64,000 bases of DNA from Lunatimonas sp. (GTDB lineage: Bacteria; Bacteroidota; Bacteroidia; Cytophagales; Cyclobacteriaceae). The position numbers were made by a program, and so were the translations under genes. Under the pieces are notes generated by a model. The model did no database searches. It worked only from the letters and a program-made list of their open reading frames with translations, and was not told the origin of the DNA. Within the stretch, counting starts at the first letter, position 1. Each line of letters opens with the position of its first letter. Shown piece after piece: positions 53,950 through 62,843 of this stretch. The stretch covers positions 62,001 through 126,000 of the forward strand of contig NZ_JAFIEU010000019.1 in assembly GCF_020832325.1 (NCBI RefSeq). The letters run 5' to 3'.

Positions 53950-55977
53950 ATGCAACACCTGTTGATAACCATTTTCTTTACCTTATCGCTATTCCTAACC
54001 GGTTATGGGCAGGAAGACACCGCTTTTATTTCCGAATCGGCTAAGGAGCAAGTGGTGGATAGGCTGATAGAGCAATATGGAGAGGAGGAGTCTGCCCGGA
54101 TCACACGCGGGGTTCATCATTTGGCGTCGCTGTGGCTCGAAGCAGATGGAAGCCCTACGGCTTTTCATGATTTCTGTCTCAAACAGTTTATTCCAAGTGG
54201 CGAAGCACTAGATCAGGCCTTTGACATCGCGGAGCAGCAATTCGAAGCAATCAATGGGTACCGACGCGAGCTTTCTCTCAAGTTGGATTACCCGGTTACC
54301 ACGATGATCCGCCCCGTTACCGAGCTTGATCGCATGTTTGCCGGCGCACAGTTCCAAGTTGATTTTTTCAAAAACAAGCTGGCCATGGCAATCGCGCTGA
54401 ATTTCCCCTTTTTTACGTTGGAGGAAAAGGAGCGACTAGGGCCCCATTGGAGCAGAAAGGAATGGGCCATGGCTCGGCTAGGCGATCAGTTTGATTTCAG
54501 AGTTGACCCCGAAAAGGAACCCAAGCCAACTAGCTTGCCGGATGAGCTGCGGGACTATACCTCGCTGTATATCCTTTCCATGGATCAGGTACTGTCTCCG
54601 AGGATGGAAGTACTTTTCCCGGCCGGTACCCGGTTGAATAGTCACAACGGACTAAGGGATGAAATCAAGGGCCTTTATTCCAGGAAGGACCCGCTTGAAA
54701 AACAACGCATCCTTCAGGCCATCATCATGCACATCATACACCAGACCATTCCGGCTTGTATGATCGGAGAAACTCCCTATTACTGGGAACCGCAGGCAAA
54801 TAAGGTGTATGCCAAGGAGGGTAAGAAGTTTGTAGAAGTGGATTATTCAGCAGAAGCAGGTACCCGATACCGGGTGCTCCATCATAACATGACTTCAAAA
54901 ATGCGGCAGGATGTAAAATATGCAGCCGGCTCCACTTACCTCTCCCGTACCTTTGACAACGTCCAACTCTCAGAATCAAAAATCGTTTCCCTGCTCGAAT
55001 CGGTGGTTGGTGCACCGGAAAAGAAGGCCGTCGCAGCGATGATCGAGAAGCGTTTGGGCCGGAAGTTAGAGCCTTTCGATATCTGGATTACTGATTTTGA
55101 CGAAAGGCCTGATGTCGACATGGACCAACTGGATCGAATTCTGCGAGAGAAATATCCAACCCCGATGGCCTTTCAGCAAGATATTCCCACGATTTTACAA
55201 AAAGTAGGCTTTCGCAGGTTTGAGGCGGATTTTATCGGTAGTCGCATCGTGGTGGACCCGATACCTTCCGGAGGCCATGCAAATGCTCCCCAAATGCGTG
55301 GTGCCAACGCACACCTGCGCACGCGGTTTGAATCAGATGGACTCAATTACAAAGGTTACCGCGTGGCCATGCATGAGATCGGACACAATATTCAGCAGAT
55401 AGTCGGCACCTACATGACAGACTATTATCTGTTGAAGGGAATCCCCAGTAGTCCCTTTACCGAAGCTATGGCAGATTTGCTTGCGTACCGTAACCTCGTT
55501 GCGTTGGGAGTCAATCCAGACTACCGTGTGAGGGAAAGACAATCCAATGCACTGGCCGCTTTTTGGTTTGTCTGTGAAATCGGAGCGGTAGCTTTGCACG
55601 AGATTCGGGTTTGGAATTGGTTATACGATCATCCGAATGCGACGGTTGATGAGCTAAATGAGGCTACGCTAGAGATCGCCAAAGGACTATGGAATGAGTA
55701 TTTTGCCGAAATATATGGGATTAAAGACGTGCCGATCTTTGCGATTTACAATCACTTTATCTCCGGAGCCCTATACCTGCACAGCTATCCGCTGGGTAAT
55801 ATCGTCATGATGCAGCTGGAAGAGCAATTTGACGGGCTGGATTTTGCGGAGGAGTTGATTCGGGTGTGTAAAATAGGAAAGTTGACACCCGACCAATGGA
55901 TGATAGAGGCCACAGGAAATCCCCTAAGTGCTGAACCGCTTTTGAAGGCGACAAGGGAGGCGTTGGAAGCCCTTTAA
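53950..55977 (+). CDS. Secreted M3-like zinc metallopeptidase
   Basis: The product has 675 residues and a signal peptide ending near GYGQ. The zinc signature is H475-E-I-G-H479, and a glutamate at E505 (FTEAMADLLA) follows the second histidine after 25 residues, exactly the spacing of the M3 (thimet oligopeptidase) gluzincins. The N-terminal half is helical, as in that fold. A peptidase here is unusual; it may trim peptides attached to glycans or be a repurposed fold. It lies 277 bp after SusD and 31 bp before the next gene, with which it is probably co-transcribed. Confidence 0.8.
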   Translation: MQHLLITIFFTLSLFLTGYGQEDTAFISESAKEQVVDRLIEQYGEEESARITRGVHHLASLWLEADGSPTAFHDFCLKQFIPSGEALDQAFDIAEQQFEAINGYRRELSLKLDYPVTTMIRPVTELDRMFAGAQFQVDFFKNKLAMAIALNFPFFTLEEKERLGPHWSRKEWAMARLGDQFDFRVDPEKEPKPTSLPDELRDYTSLYILSMDQVLSPRMEVLFPAGTRLNSHNGLRDEIKGLYSRKDPLEKQRILQAIIMHIIHQTIPACMIGETPYYWEPQANKVYAKEGKKFVEVDYSAEAGTRYRVLHHNMTSKMRQDVKYAAGSTYLSRTFDNVQLSESKIVSLLESVVGAPEKKAVAAMIEKRLGRKLEPFDIWITDFDERPDVDMDQLDRILREKYPTPMAFQQDIPTILQKVGFRRFEADFIGSRIVVDPIPSGGHANAPQMRGANAHLRTRFESDGLNYKGYRVAMHEIGHNIQQIVGTYMTDYYLLKGIPSSPFTEAMADLLAYRNLVALGVNPDYRVRERQSNALAAFWFVCEIGAVALHEIRVWNWLYDHPNATVDELNEATLEIAKGLWNEYFAEIYGIKDVPIFAIYNHFISGALYLHSYPLGNIVMMQLEEQFDGLDFAEELIRVCKIGKLTPDQWMIEATGNPLSAEPLLKATREALEAL

Positions 55978-56008
55978 TGGGGGAGACGATGACATTATCA
56001 ACTAAAGA

Positions 56009-57670
56009 ATGATGGATTTGAAACGTTTGAAAGAAAAAGTATTCCTGGTGTTTTGCTGGCTGTTTCTGCAGATTGCCCCGATTTCTGCCCAGCAATCCCC
56101 TCAGGCAACGGCGTTGCGGGACATACACGTGGGCGGGTACTTGATCACACAGTTAGAAGAAGTAGACGAATCCTACAATGCAGGATATTCGATGTACATG
56201 GCAGCTTGGCCACTGATCAAGGAGTACCCGGGTAGGAGCTTTCAGTCCGGCTTGTTCGGTACCTGGATGCACCCGCAGCAGGATGGACCATTGCCGATAG
56301 AACGATTTTACACCAACATCGAAGGGGGACTTGGCTGGTGGCGGGATACCGAATACGCCACCGAAACGCCCAAATTCATCATGGGCGGGGTGCAATTGAA
56401 TTTTGCCGGGTGGGCGAATGGGCCTGGGGCAGGAAGAGGCAGGGACTGGGACGATCCAAAAGGTAAATACGGTGTGGCGCAGCTGAGCCCGTGGGTATTG
56501 TGGCCTCCGGACGGACTGAACCTAAAACAGGGAACTTCTGGTGAGCTTTTCGGTAGCGGGTACCTGCCTCTGCCGCTTATGGAGCCAAAAACCACAACGG
56601 CAGGAACAGCGGTCCCCACGGGCAATCAATGCTGGACACTGTTTCTAAACACCGGGAATTTCAAAGGTCCAATAGCATTCTTCACGCCCTATTTTTGGAC
56701 GCAGGCATCTGCGGAAGACCCCGGCTTAGCAGGTTTATTTTTGGATCAGCGACCGTCAAAAGCCAACAAGCCCTTTCAGATGGAAACGCAACATATCTAT
56801 TCCAAAGAAGCAACGGACTCCAAAGGACAAGTCTACGCCAGAACTGCGCCCACCCAATACCCTGTGGGATCTGATGGGAATTCGGATTTATTGCACCGTT
56901 TGATGGTGTACAAAAAGCGGGCGCTCTGGGACGATGTGGAAGCGTGGTTTAACGGAGGAAAAATTGCCGATGGCAAAATAAATGCAGAAGAGGCGGCTAT
57001 GCAGCGATTCAAAAAGGGTGTCAGGTCCAATTGGAGTTTTTTTGGTGAACATATTCCGAAGGAAAAGCGCGCTTTACTGAATATCACTTCTTTTCTAGAC
57101 CCCAGTGTGACGGATTCGGCTACATTGAAAATTCGCTGGTCTGGCGAGCATATTACGGATCGGACACTGGGCAATCGATCATTGGTAGTACTTCCCGAAT
57201 ACTATAAGTTGGTGAAAACGGATGAAGATGACAAGGGAGAGTGGATCGCCGTCGCTCCTCAGGAGGTGCCCGTTGAAACAGGGCTTCATGCGGTTGATTT
57301 TAGAAGTACAGATAAACGAAATGCACTTCCCTACGTCACCCCTGAGGATACGGAGAGCAGCTGGAAGACTCCGGGTCCGGTAGCGGGGCCCTTTAAGGCG
57401 AAATTAGGGGATGGCAGTACAGTTACCTACTATTGGTACCGTTTTGCCGATCAGCCGGCATTGCTGCATGTGGACCTTACCAAAGAGGAGCGTGAAGAAA
57501 TGCAACGACGGGCCGAGTTGCTTCACAGGCATTGGACGAAGGAGCGCGAATACCTTCCTCCGCCATTGATCGGCGAACTGGCGGACATTGATCCTGCACT
57601 GATCGTGCAGCCACCGGCTGGATTTGAGGTGGGCTATGTACCCATTGTGACCCAGCAGGGATTGGAATAA
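56009..57670 (+). CDS. Secreted protein of unknown function (553 residues)
   Basis: A signal peptide ends in ISAQQ (the start may be 56009 or the ATG at 56012). The mature protein is rich in tryptophan, proline and glycine: GLGWWRDTEYATETPKFIMGG, SPWVLWPPDGLNL and TGNFKGPIAFFTPYFW. It looks beta-rich and globular. I recognise no family or catalytic motif. Its place between a metallopeptidase and a sulfatase in a glycan locus suggests substrate binding or an undescribed enzyme, but nothing in the sequence proves this. Gap to the previous gene 31 bp, to the next 97 bp. Confidence 0.6.
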   Translation: MMDLKRLKEKVFLVFCWLFLQIAPISAQQSPQATALRDIHVGGYLITQLEEVDESYNAGYSMYMAAWPLIKEYPGRSFQSGLFGTWMHPQQDGPLPIERFYTNIEGGLGWWRDTEYATETPKFIMGGVQLNFAGWANGPGAGRGRDWDDPKGKYGVAQLSPWVLWPPDGLNLKQGTSGELFGSGYLPLPLMEPKTTTAGTAVPTGNQCWTLFLNTGNFKGPIAFFTPYFWTQASAEDPGLAGLFLDQRPSKANKPFQMETQHIYSKEATDSKGQVYARTAPTQYPVGSDGNSDLLHRLMVYKKRALWDDVEAWFNGGKIADGKINAEEAAMQRFKKGVRSNWSFFGEHIPKEKRALLNITSFLDPSVTDSATLKIRWSGEHITDRTLGNRSLVVLPEYYKLVKTDEDDKGEWIAVAPQEVPVETGLHAVDFRSTDKRNALPYVTPEDTESSWKTPGPVAGPFKAKLGDGSTVTYYWYRFADQPALLHVDLTKEEREEMQRRAELLHRHWTKEREYLPPPLIGELADIDPALIVQPPAGFEVGYVPIVTQQGLE

Positions 57671-57681
57671 ATCCTCGATCT

Positions 57682-57732
57682 GATGCGTAAGCATCGTTGT
57701 AGTCTAGCGTAAAGGGTTTGCTAAGACCCTTT
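57682..57732 (+). other. Pair of small hairpins between the unknown protein gene and the sulfatase
   Basis: GATGC-GTAA-GCATC (57682-57695) and AAAGGGT/ACCCTTT (57711-57732, 8-nt loop). Neither is followed by a T-run, so this is at best a weak terminator or processing site. Confidence 0.35.
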
Positions 57733-57767
57733 AAAATAACCTACAAGAACAAAAATAACTGAAGAAA

Positions 57768-59168
57768 ATGAATAGATACCAGTTTCTACTGCTCATGGTG
57801 GCCCACCTATTTTTCTCCTGCTCCGAACGGGAAGAGCGAGTCAATCCTCCCTCAAGGCCTCATATTGTTTTCCTGTTGGCAGACGACCTTGGGTACGGAG
57901 AGCTTGGAAGCTACGGACAAAAACTGATTCACACGCCCGTATTGGATGAACTCGCCAGAAAGGGAATTCGATTTACCAACTTTTATGCAGGAAGCCCTAT
58001 TTGTGGACCTTCTCGGGCCGTTATCCTTACCGGTAAGCATTCAGCCTCTTCCACCATTCGCGGCAACATTGGGTACCACCCCGAACGAGAAGTCTTTGCA
58101 CGGGTGGCATTGAAGCCGGACGAAATGACATTGGGGGAGATGCTTCGAGAGGCGGGGTACCAGACGGCTTTTATTGGGAAGTGGCACTTGGACGATTGCA
58201 ACGTGGAGACCTGGGCCCACCACCGGGGATTTGATTTTGCCGTGCAGGAGCAGTTCGGGACTTGCCCGGGAGGGATTGTGTACGATGAAAGAATGCACTG
58301 GATCAACGGCAAACAGGATTCTATCTTCTATGACCAAACGGCTTACGATTGCCTAGATGAATTCCGCACCGAGATCGCATTGGATTACCTAGATGGCCTG
58401 GACTTGGCGGATCCAATTTTCCTTTTTATGTCCTATAGAGCGCCTCATGCCCACGAGAAAACCGTCGGAGACAAGGATTTATATGCAGATCAGGGATGGC
58501 CGGAGATCGAGCGCACGCATGCCGCAAAGATTACCCTGCTCGATAAACAGGTAGGTCGGCTTTTGGATAAGCTTACCGAAATGGGCGTGCTCGACAATAC
58601 GTTGATCGTTTTCACCAGTGATAACGGCGCCCAAGGCGAGCAAGGGCACGATCATACGTTTTTTCAGAGTACCGGAGAATTGCGGGGAAGGAAGCGAGAT
58701 ACCTACGAAGGGGGACTTCGGGTGCCCGCCTTGGCTTTTTGGGCAGGAAATACCAAGCCCGGAACAGTGGATGATACTCCGCTGAGTGGTCAGGATTTTA
58801 TGCCCACCTTTGCAGAGGTAGCGGGTATCAAGGTGCCCGATCAGACCAATGGGGTTTCCTTTGCACCGGTGCTTTTTGGCAGGGATCCCAAACCTCGAGA
58901 TTACCTGGTTTGGGAATTTAATATGTATGGTAAACCATCGACCAATTTCCGTCAGGCTGTTCGCATCGGAACCATGAAGGGCGTACGGTATGGGGTTGAC
59001 TCCAGCATGGAACTGTATGACCTTGCGCAGGATATTTCGGAGAGTTCCGATATTTCGGATCAATACCCGGAATTGGTCCGGAAGATGGAGGATATTGTGC
59101 AAAAAGAGCACGTTCCCAATCCGCATTTTCCCTACGGCGGATATAGCGCGATTTTGGGGGCCGAGTAA
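57768..59168 (+). CDS. S1-family sulfatase lipoprotein (locus 2)
   Basis: The product has 466 residues. The lipobox HLFFSCSE makes it a lipoprotein. The metal-site segment HIVFLLADDLGYGELGSYG is followed by the formylglycine motif C79-G-P-S-R, then GKWHLDDCNVETWAHHRGFDF, VFTSDNGAQG and GLRVPALAFWAG. It contains only the sulfatase domain, unlike the other two sulfatases in the window. It removes sulfate ester from a sugar in the locus-2 substrate; position specificity cannot be read from the sequence. Confidence 0.92.
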   Translation: MNRYQFLLLMVAHLFFSCSEREERVNPPSRPHIVFLLADDLGYGELGSYGQKLIHTPVLDELARKGIRFTNFYAGSPICGPSRAVILTGKHSASSTIRGNIGYHPEREVFARVALKPDEMTLGEMLREAGYQTAFIGKWHLDDCNVETWAHHRGFDFAVQEQFGTCPGGIVYDERMHWINGKQDSIFYDQTAYDCLDEFRTEIALDYLDGLDLADPIFLFMSYRAPHAHEKTVGDKDLYADQGWPEIERTHAAKITLLDKQVGRLLDKLTEMGVLDNTLIVFTSDNGAQGEQGHDHTFFQSTGELRGRKRDTYEGGLRVPALAFWAGNTKPGTVDDTPLSGQDFMPTFAEVAGIKVPDQTNGVSFAPVLFGRDPKPRDYLVWEFNMYGKPSTNFRQAVRIGTMKGVRYGVDSSMELYDLAQDISESSDISDQYPELVRKMEDIVQKEHVPNPHFPYGGYSAILGAE

Positions 59169-59473
59169 GTCAGTCTTTTCCGGTTGCTTTCGGTCAAGTT
59201 GCGGAACAGCATACCATGAACCGTTCCGCTGATTTACTTTGTTACAAGTAACCCGGTTTTCGCTCCGTTGCCGGACGTTGGCACTGATTTAGACGTTGTT
59301 GATGCAGTGTTGGGGAAGTGGTTCCCAGTCCAAGTTAAAGCAGCAAGATCCCAATCATTTTTTCCTGTCGCCGGTCCTATCGGTATTTGGGTGCCTTGGT
59401 CATTTTATTTTTTGATTTACGTAGAATATTCGTTTATTTTTAACCAACGCTAGTTCTCTACCCAAAAGACCCG
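59169..59473. other. Intergenic stretch, 305 bp
   Basis: It contains a 7-bp stem GCGGAAC (59201-59207)/GTTCCGC (59223-59229) and the small palindrome GTTAC-AA-GTAAC (59241-59252), without T-runs. A 61-codon open frame at 59268-59453 has no recognisable protein character. I saw no convincing promoter. Confidence 0.5.
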
Positions 59474-62400
59474 ATGCCAAAACGACCGTTCTATAATGCT
59501 ACTCATTTTTTGTGCTTTCTATGCATCATGGGCTCGTTGGTGTCTTCCTGTTCAGATCTATCGCAGCCCATACCCTTTGACCCACCCTCTAATGCGCGCA
59601 TCGTGATCGTGGGAAATACCTTTGCCGAACAGCTACAGACGACCAATTATTTTGAAACCCTGCTATACCAAAGCTTTCCCGATAGAAATCTGGTAGTCCG
59701 CAATTTGGGCTGGAGCGGAGACGAGGTAGACTTGCAGCCGAGGCCCTTGGATTTTGGCTCCTTGGAGGATAATTTGAGCTACCATCGGCCGGATTATATT
59801 TTCGCTTTTTTTGGAATGAATGAAGCTTTTCAGGGAGCGGATGGCCTGCCGGGATTCGAGCAAAACCTAAGGTCTTATCTGCAAAAAATTTCAATAGAAG
59901 CCTACAACGGAAAAACACTTCCTCAGGTAGTCTTATTTTCGCCCATCTACCACGAGGAAATCGGCGGTCTTCTTCCCAGTCCGGACGTTCATAACGGACA
60001 ACTGAGAGCATATACGCGCAAGATGACAGAGGTGGCGAGGCAACTAAACATTCCCTTTGTGGATCTCTATGAGCTCAGTAAACGGTTGATGAGTCAGTCG
60101 GATGAGTACCTGACTTACAACGGTATTCATTTGACGGACGTGGGCTATCGGATGGTCAGCGAGTCAATGGCTAGGTCGTTGGGATTTACGCAGGCTTCGT
60201 GGGGCCAGGCTGCCGAATCACTCAGGCAGCTGATTGGGATCAAAAACCGGCAGTTTTTCCATAGATTCCGGTCCCAAAATGGCGAATACATCTCGGGAAG
60301 TAGGAAACATTGGAAGGGAGGCCAAACGCTCCCCGATGAACTTGCACAATTGGACTCCATACTACTTCGATTGGATTCCCTGGTTTGGAAAGGTGCTTCC
60401 GAAAATGGTCCTTTGGCCCTGCAGCAGGCCAAGGAAATTTTTCAAGCATTCGAGGTGGATCGACCTAGGGCAAAGACCTACACCCCATCCACCGATCAAT
60501 TTATCCTACCGGAGGGTTATCGGATCGAGCTCTTTGCGTCTGAACAGAATTTCCCTATCGCCAATCCCGTTTCGATTAGCTTTGACCCAAAGGGAAGGCT
60601 TTGGGTAGCGTCTATGCCTTCCTATCCCCATGTTTTGCCCGGACAACTGCCAAATGATAAGCTGGTCATCTTAGAAGATAAGGATGGAGATGGGGTGGCC
60701 GATCACCATACGGTATTCGCGGACAGCTTGTACTTGCCCTTGGGATTTGAACTGGGAGATGGCGGGGTGTACCTTACCCAAGCACCGGATTTGGTGTTTT
60801 TGAAAGATACGAACGGTGACGGCAAGGCCGACTATCGTGGAAATCTCCTACATGGTTTTGGTACAGAGGATGCACACCATGCCATTTCCGCCTATACCTG
60901 GGGTCCCGATGGGGCCTTGTATATGCACGAGGGGACTTTTCTTCACTCCCAGGTTGAAACCCCCTATGGCCCTGTCCGTGGCGCCTATGGCAATACTTGG
61001 AGGTATGAACCCCGCACGATGAAATTGGAACCTTACGTCTCCTATCCCTATGCGAATCCTTGGGGAAATGCCTTTATGCGCAACGGAACCCACCTAATCG
61101 GGGATGTCTCTACGGGCATGAATTATTTGGCCACTCCCTTGACGGTAGCTACAGAGTACCCCAAAAAGCATGTAGGGATGAAGGATTTCCTGACCAGCAC
61201 CTATAAGCCCAAAACCTGTGGCATGGAGATAATCTCCAGCAGCAATTTTCCGGATGAAGCACAGGGAAATATCCTTTTTAACACCTTCGTGGGGTTTCAG
61301 GGCATTCGGCAGCACCGGATTATTCCGCAAGGCAGTGGAATTGTTGCGGAGGAATTGGAGCCCCTATTGCAGTCGATGGATTTGAATTTTCGACCGGTGG
61401 ATTTGAAGTTCGGCCCGGATGGTGCCCTGTATGTGGTGGACTGGTACAATCCCATTATTCAGCACGGTGAGCAGGGTTTCCGTGATTCATTAAGAGATCA
61501 GGCCCATGGAAGAATCTGGAAGATCACTTATACAAAAAAGGCCTTGAATCCGGTGTTGGACCTGACAAAGTTGGCTTTGGTTGAATTGCTCGATCAACTG
61601 AAAGAGGATGAAGACAGGGTGCGCTATCGTGCACGGATGCAGCTAAGGGAATTTTCGGACACCGAAATCCTACCGGTATTGGATACCTGGGTAAATGAAT
61701 TGGACAAAGAATCGACATCTTTGGAGCAAGACATGTTGGAAGGTTTATGGGTATACCAGCAGTTTCACCGACCGAATAGAAGGCTACTGGATAGATTGTT
61801 GGCGGCCAATGACCCGGATATCCGGGCTGCGGCTACTCGGGTTTTGTTTTATTGGCGGGAGCATATTCCGGAAACGGAAACGCTTTTAGCTGAGAAAATT
61901 TCAGATTCCTCCGCCAAAGTACGGCTGGAAGCCATCGCGGCGCTCAGTCATTTCAGATCGAAGCGATCGGTGGAGGCATTGCTCAATGCCACGAATTGGC
62001 CGATGGATGACTACATCGATTATGCATTGAAGGAGGCCTTCAAGCCATTGAGGCCCATTTGGATGGAGATGTTTCAAGAAAACCCGGAATTTCTAAAAGG
62101 AGATTCTGTCAAAACCGCGCTGATCTTGGGGCCACTTGTTGATCCCGAGAAATTGCCGTTACCTGGATTTTTGAAAACGGATCCCCATTGGGCCGCCTAT
62201 TCCTGGCCTCCTCTGACATCCGAAGAATTTGCGGCTATTTCCCATGCACCTGCGGTCATGCAGTTTTTGAAAATCAGCGATGATGCTTTTGTTGCCGGGG
62301 AGCAGAAAGGCGCATCAGGCTTGGCGGAAGGGGATGTCGATGCTCGTCGCGGATTGAAAGGCGCTGCAGAAGTGATAAAGGTGGTGTTAACGACGCTTCC

Positions 62401-62758
62401 CGGAGAGATGGTTTTTGATAAAAAGCAATTTACCGTTCCTGCGGGTATGCCGGTGGAGATCCATTTTAGTAATCCGGATGACATGCCCCACAATCTGTTG
62501 ATTTTAAGTCCAAATAGTCTGGAAGCGGTGGGCCGGATGGCTGACGAGATGGCGAAACTCCCGGATGGATACAACAAGGATTTCATTCCTGAATCGGACA
62601 GGGTACTGGCCGCCACTCCTTTGGTAACCACCGGAGAGCAGTATGTGCTTCAGTTCACGGCCCCCAGTGAACCGGGAGAGTATCCCTTTGCCTGCACCTT
62701 TCCGGGGCATTGGCGAATTATGAATGGCCTGATGAAAGTGGAAAGGCCATCTTCATGA
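59474..62758 (+). CDS. Multidomain lipoprotein: SGNH-like, dehydrogenase-type beta-propeller, HEAT-like, cupredoxin
   Basis: The product has 1094 residues and a lipobox (LVSSCSDL). Residues about 35-235 resemble an SGNH hydrolase, but block I reads GNTFAEQ in place of GDS, so the nucleophile is missing, while block V (NGIHLTDVGY) is kept. Residues about 340-680 are a PVC-type membrane-bound-dehydrogenase propeller (PEGYRIELFASEQNF, DKDGDGVADHHTVFADSL, FGPDGALYVVDWYNP). Residues about 690-900 look like HEAT repeats. Residues about 975-1094 are a cupredoxin with type-1 copper ligands H1006, C1074, H1079 and M1083 in azurin spacing. No CxxCH haem motif is present. It may pass electrons from sugar oxidation; this is inference. 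Confidence 0.85.
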   Translation: MPKRPFYNATHFLCFLCIMGSLVSSCSDLSQPIPFDPPSNARIVIVGNTFAEQLQTTNYFETLLYQSFPDRNLVVRNLGWSGDEVDLQPRPLDFGSLEDNLSYHRPDYIFAFFGMNEAFQGADGLPGFEQNLRSYLQKISIEAYNGKTLPQVVLFSPIYHEEIGGLLPSPDVHNGQLRAYTRKMTEVARQLNIPFVDLYELSKRLMSQSDEYLTYNGIHLTDVGYRMVSESMARSLGFTQASWGQAAESLRQLIGIKNRQFFHRFRSQNGEYISGSRKHWKGGQTLPDELAQLDSILLRLDSLVWKGASENGPLALQQAKEIFQAFEVDRPRAKTYTPSTDQFILPEGYRIELFASEQNFPIANPVSISFDPKGRLWVASMPSYPHVLPGQLPNDKLVILEDKDGDGVADHHTVFADSLYLPLGFELGDGGVYLTQAPDLVFLKDTNGDGKADYRGNLLHGFGTEDAHHAISAYTWGPDGALYMHEGTFLHSQVETPYGPVRGAYGNTWRYEPRTMKLEPYVSYPYANPWGNAFMRNGTHLIGDVSTGMNYLATPLTVATEYPKKHVGMKDFLTSTYKPKTCGMEIISSSNFPDEAQGNILFNTFVGFQGIRQHRIIPQGSGIVAEELEPLLQSMDLNFRPVDLKFGPDGALYVVDWYNPIIQHGEQGFRDSLRDQAHGRIWKITYTKKALNPVLDLTKLALVELLDQLKEDEDRVRYRARMQLREFSDTEILPVLDTWVNELDKESTSLEQDMLEGLWVYQQFHRPNRRLLDRLLAANDPDIRAAATRVLFYWREHIPETETLLAEKISDSSAKVRLEAIAALSHFRSKRSVEALLNATNWPMDDYIDYALKEAFKPLRPIWMEMFQENPEFLKGDSVKTALILGPLVDPEKLPLPGFLKTDPHWAAYSWPPLTSEEFAAISHAPAVMQFLKISDDAFVAGEQKGASGLAEGDVDARRGLKGAAEVIKVVLTTLPGEMVFDKKQFTVPAGMPVEIHFSNPDDMPHNLLILSPNSLEAVGRMADEMAKLPDGYNKDFIPESDRVLAATPLVTTGEQYVLQFTAPSEPGEYPFACTFPGHWRIMNGLMKVERPSS

Positions 62759-62843
62759 AAGTGCTTCCAAGAAGTGTTCTGGCAAATATCCCATGGTGAG
62801 ATGTTTTACTCTGATTTGTACTTGTAATAAAATTTAAGCTGTG

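Noticed and set aside
58479-59126. Open frame of 215 codons antisense to the locus-2 sulfatase
   Set aside because: Fully contained in a gene with an intact active-site motif; translation looks random.
59268-59453. 61-codon frame upstream of the cupredoxin fusion gene
   Set aside because: Non-ATG start, no recognisable protein features; more likely intergenic.
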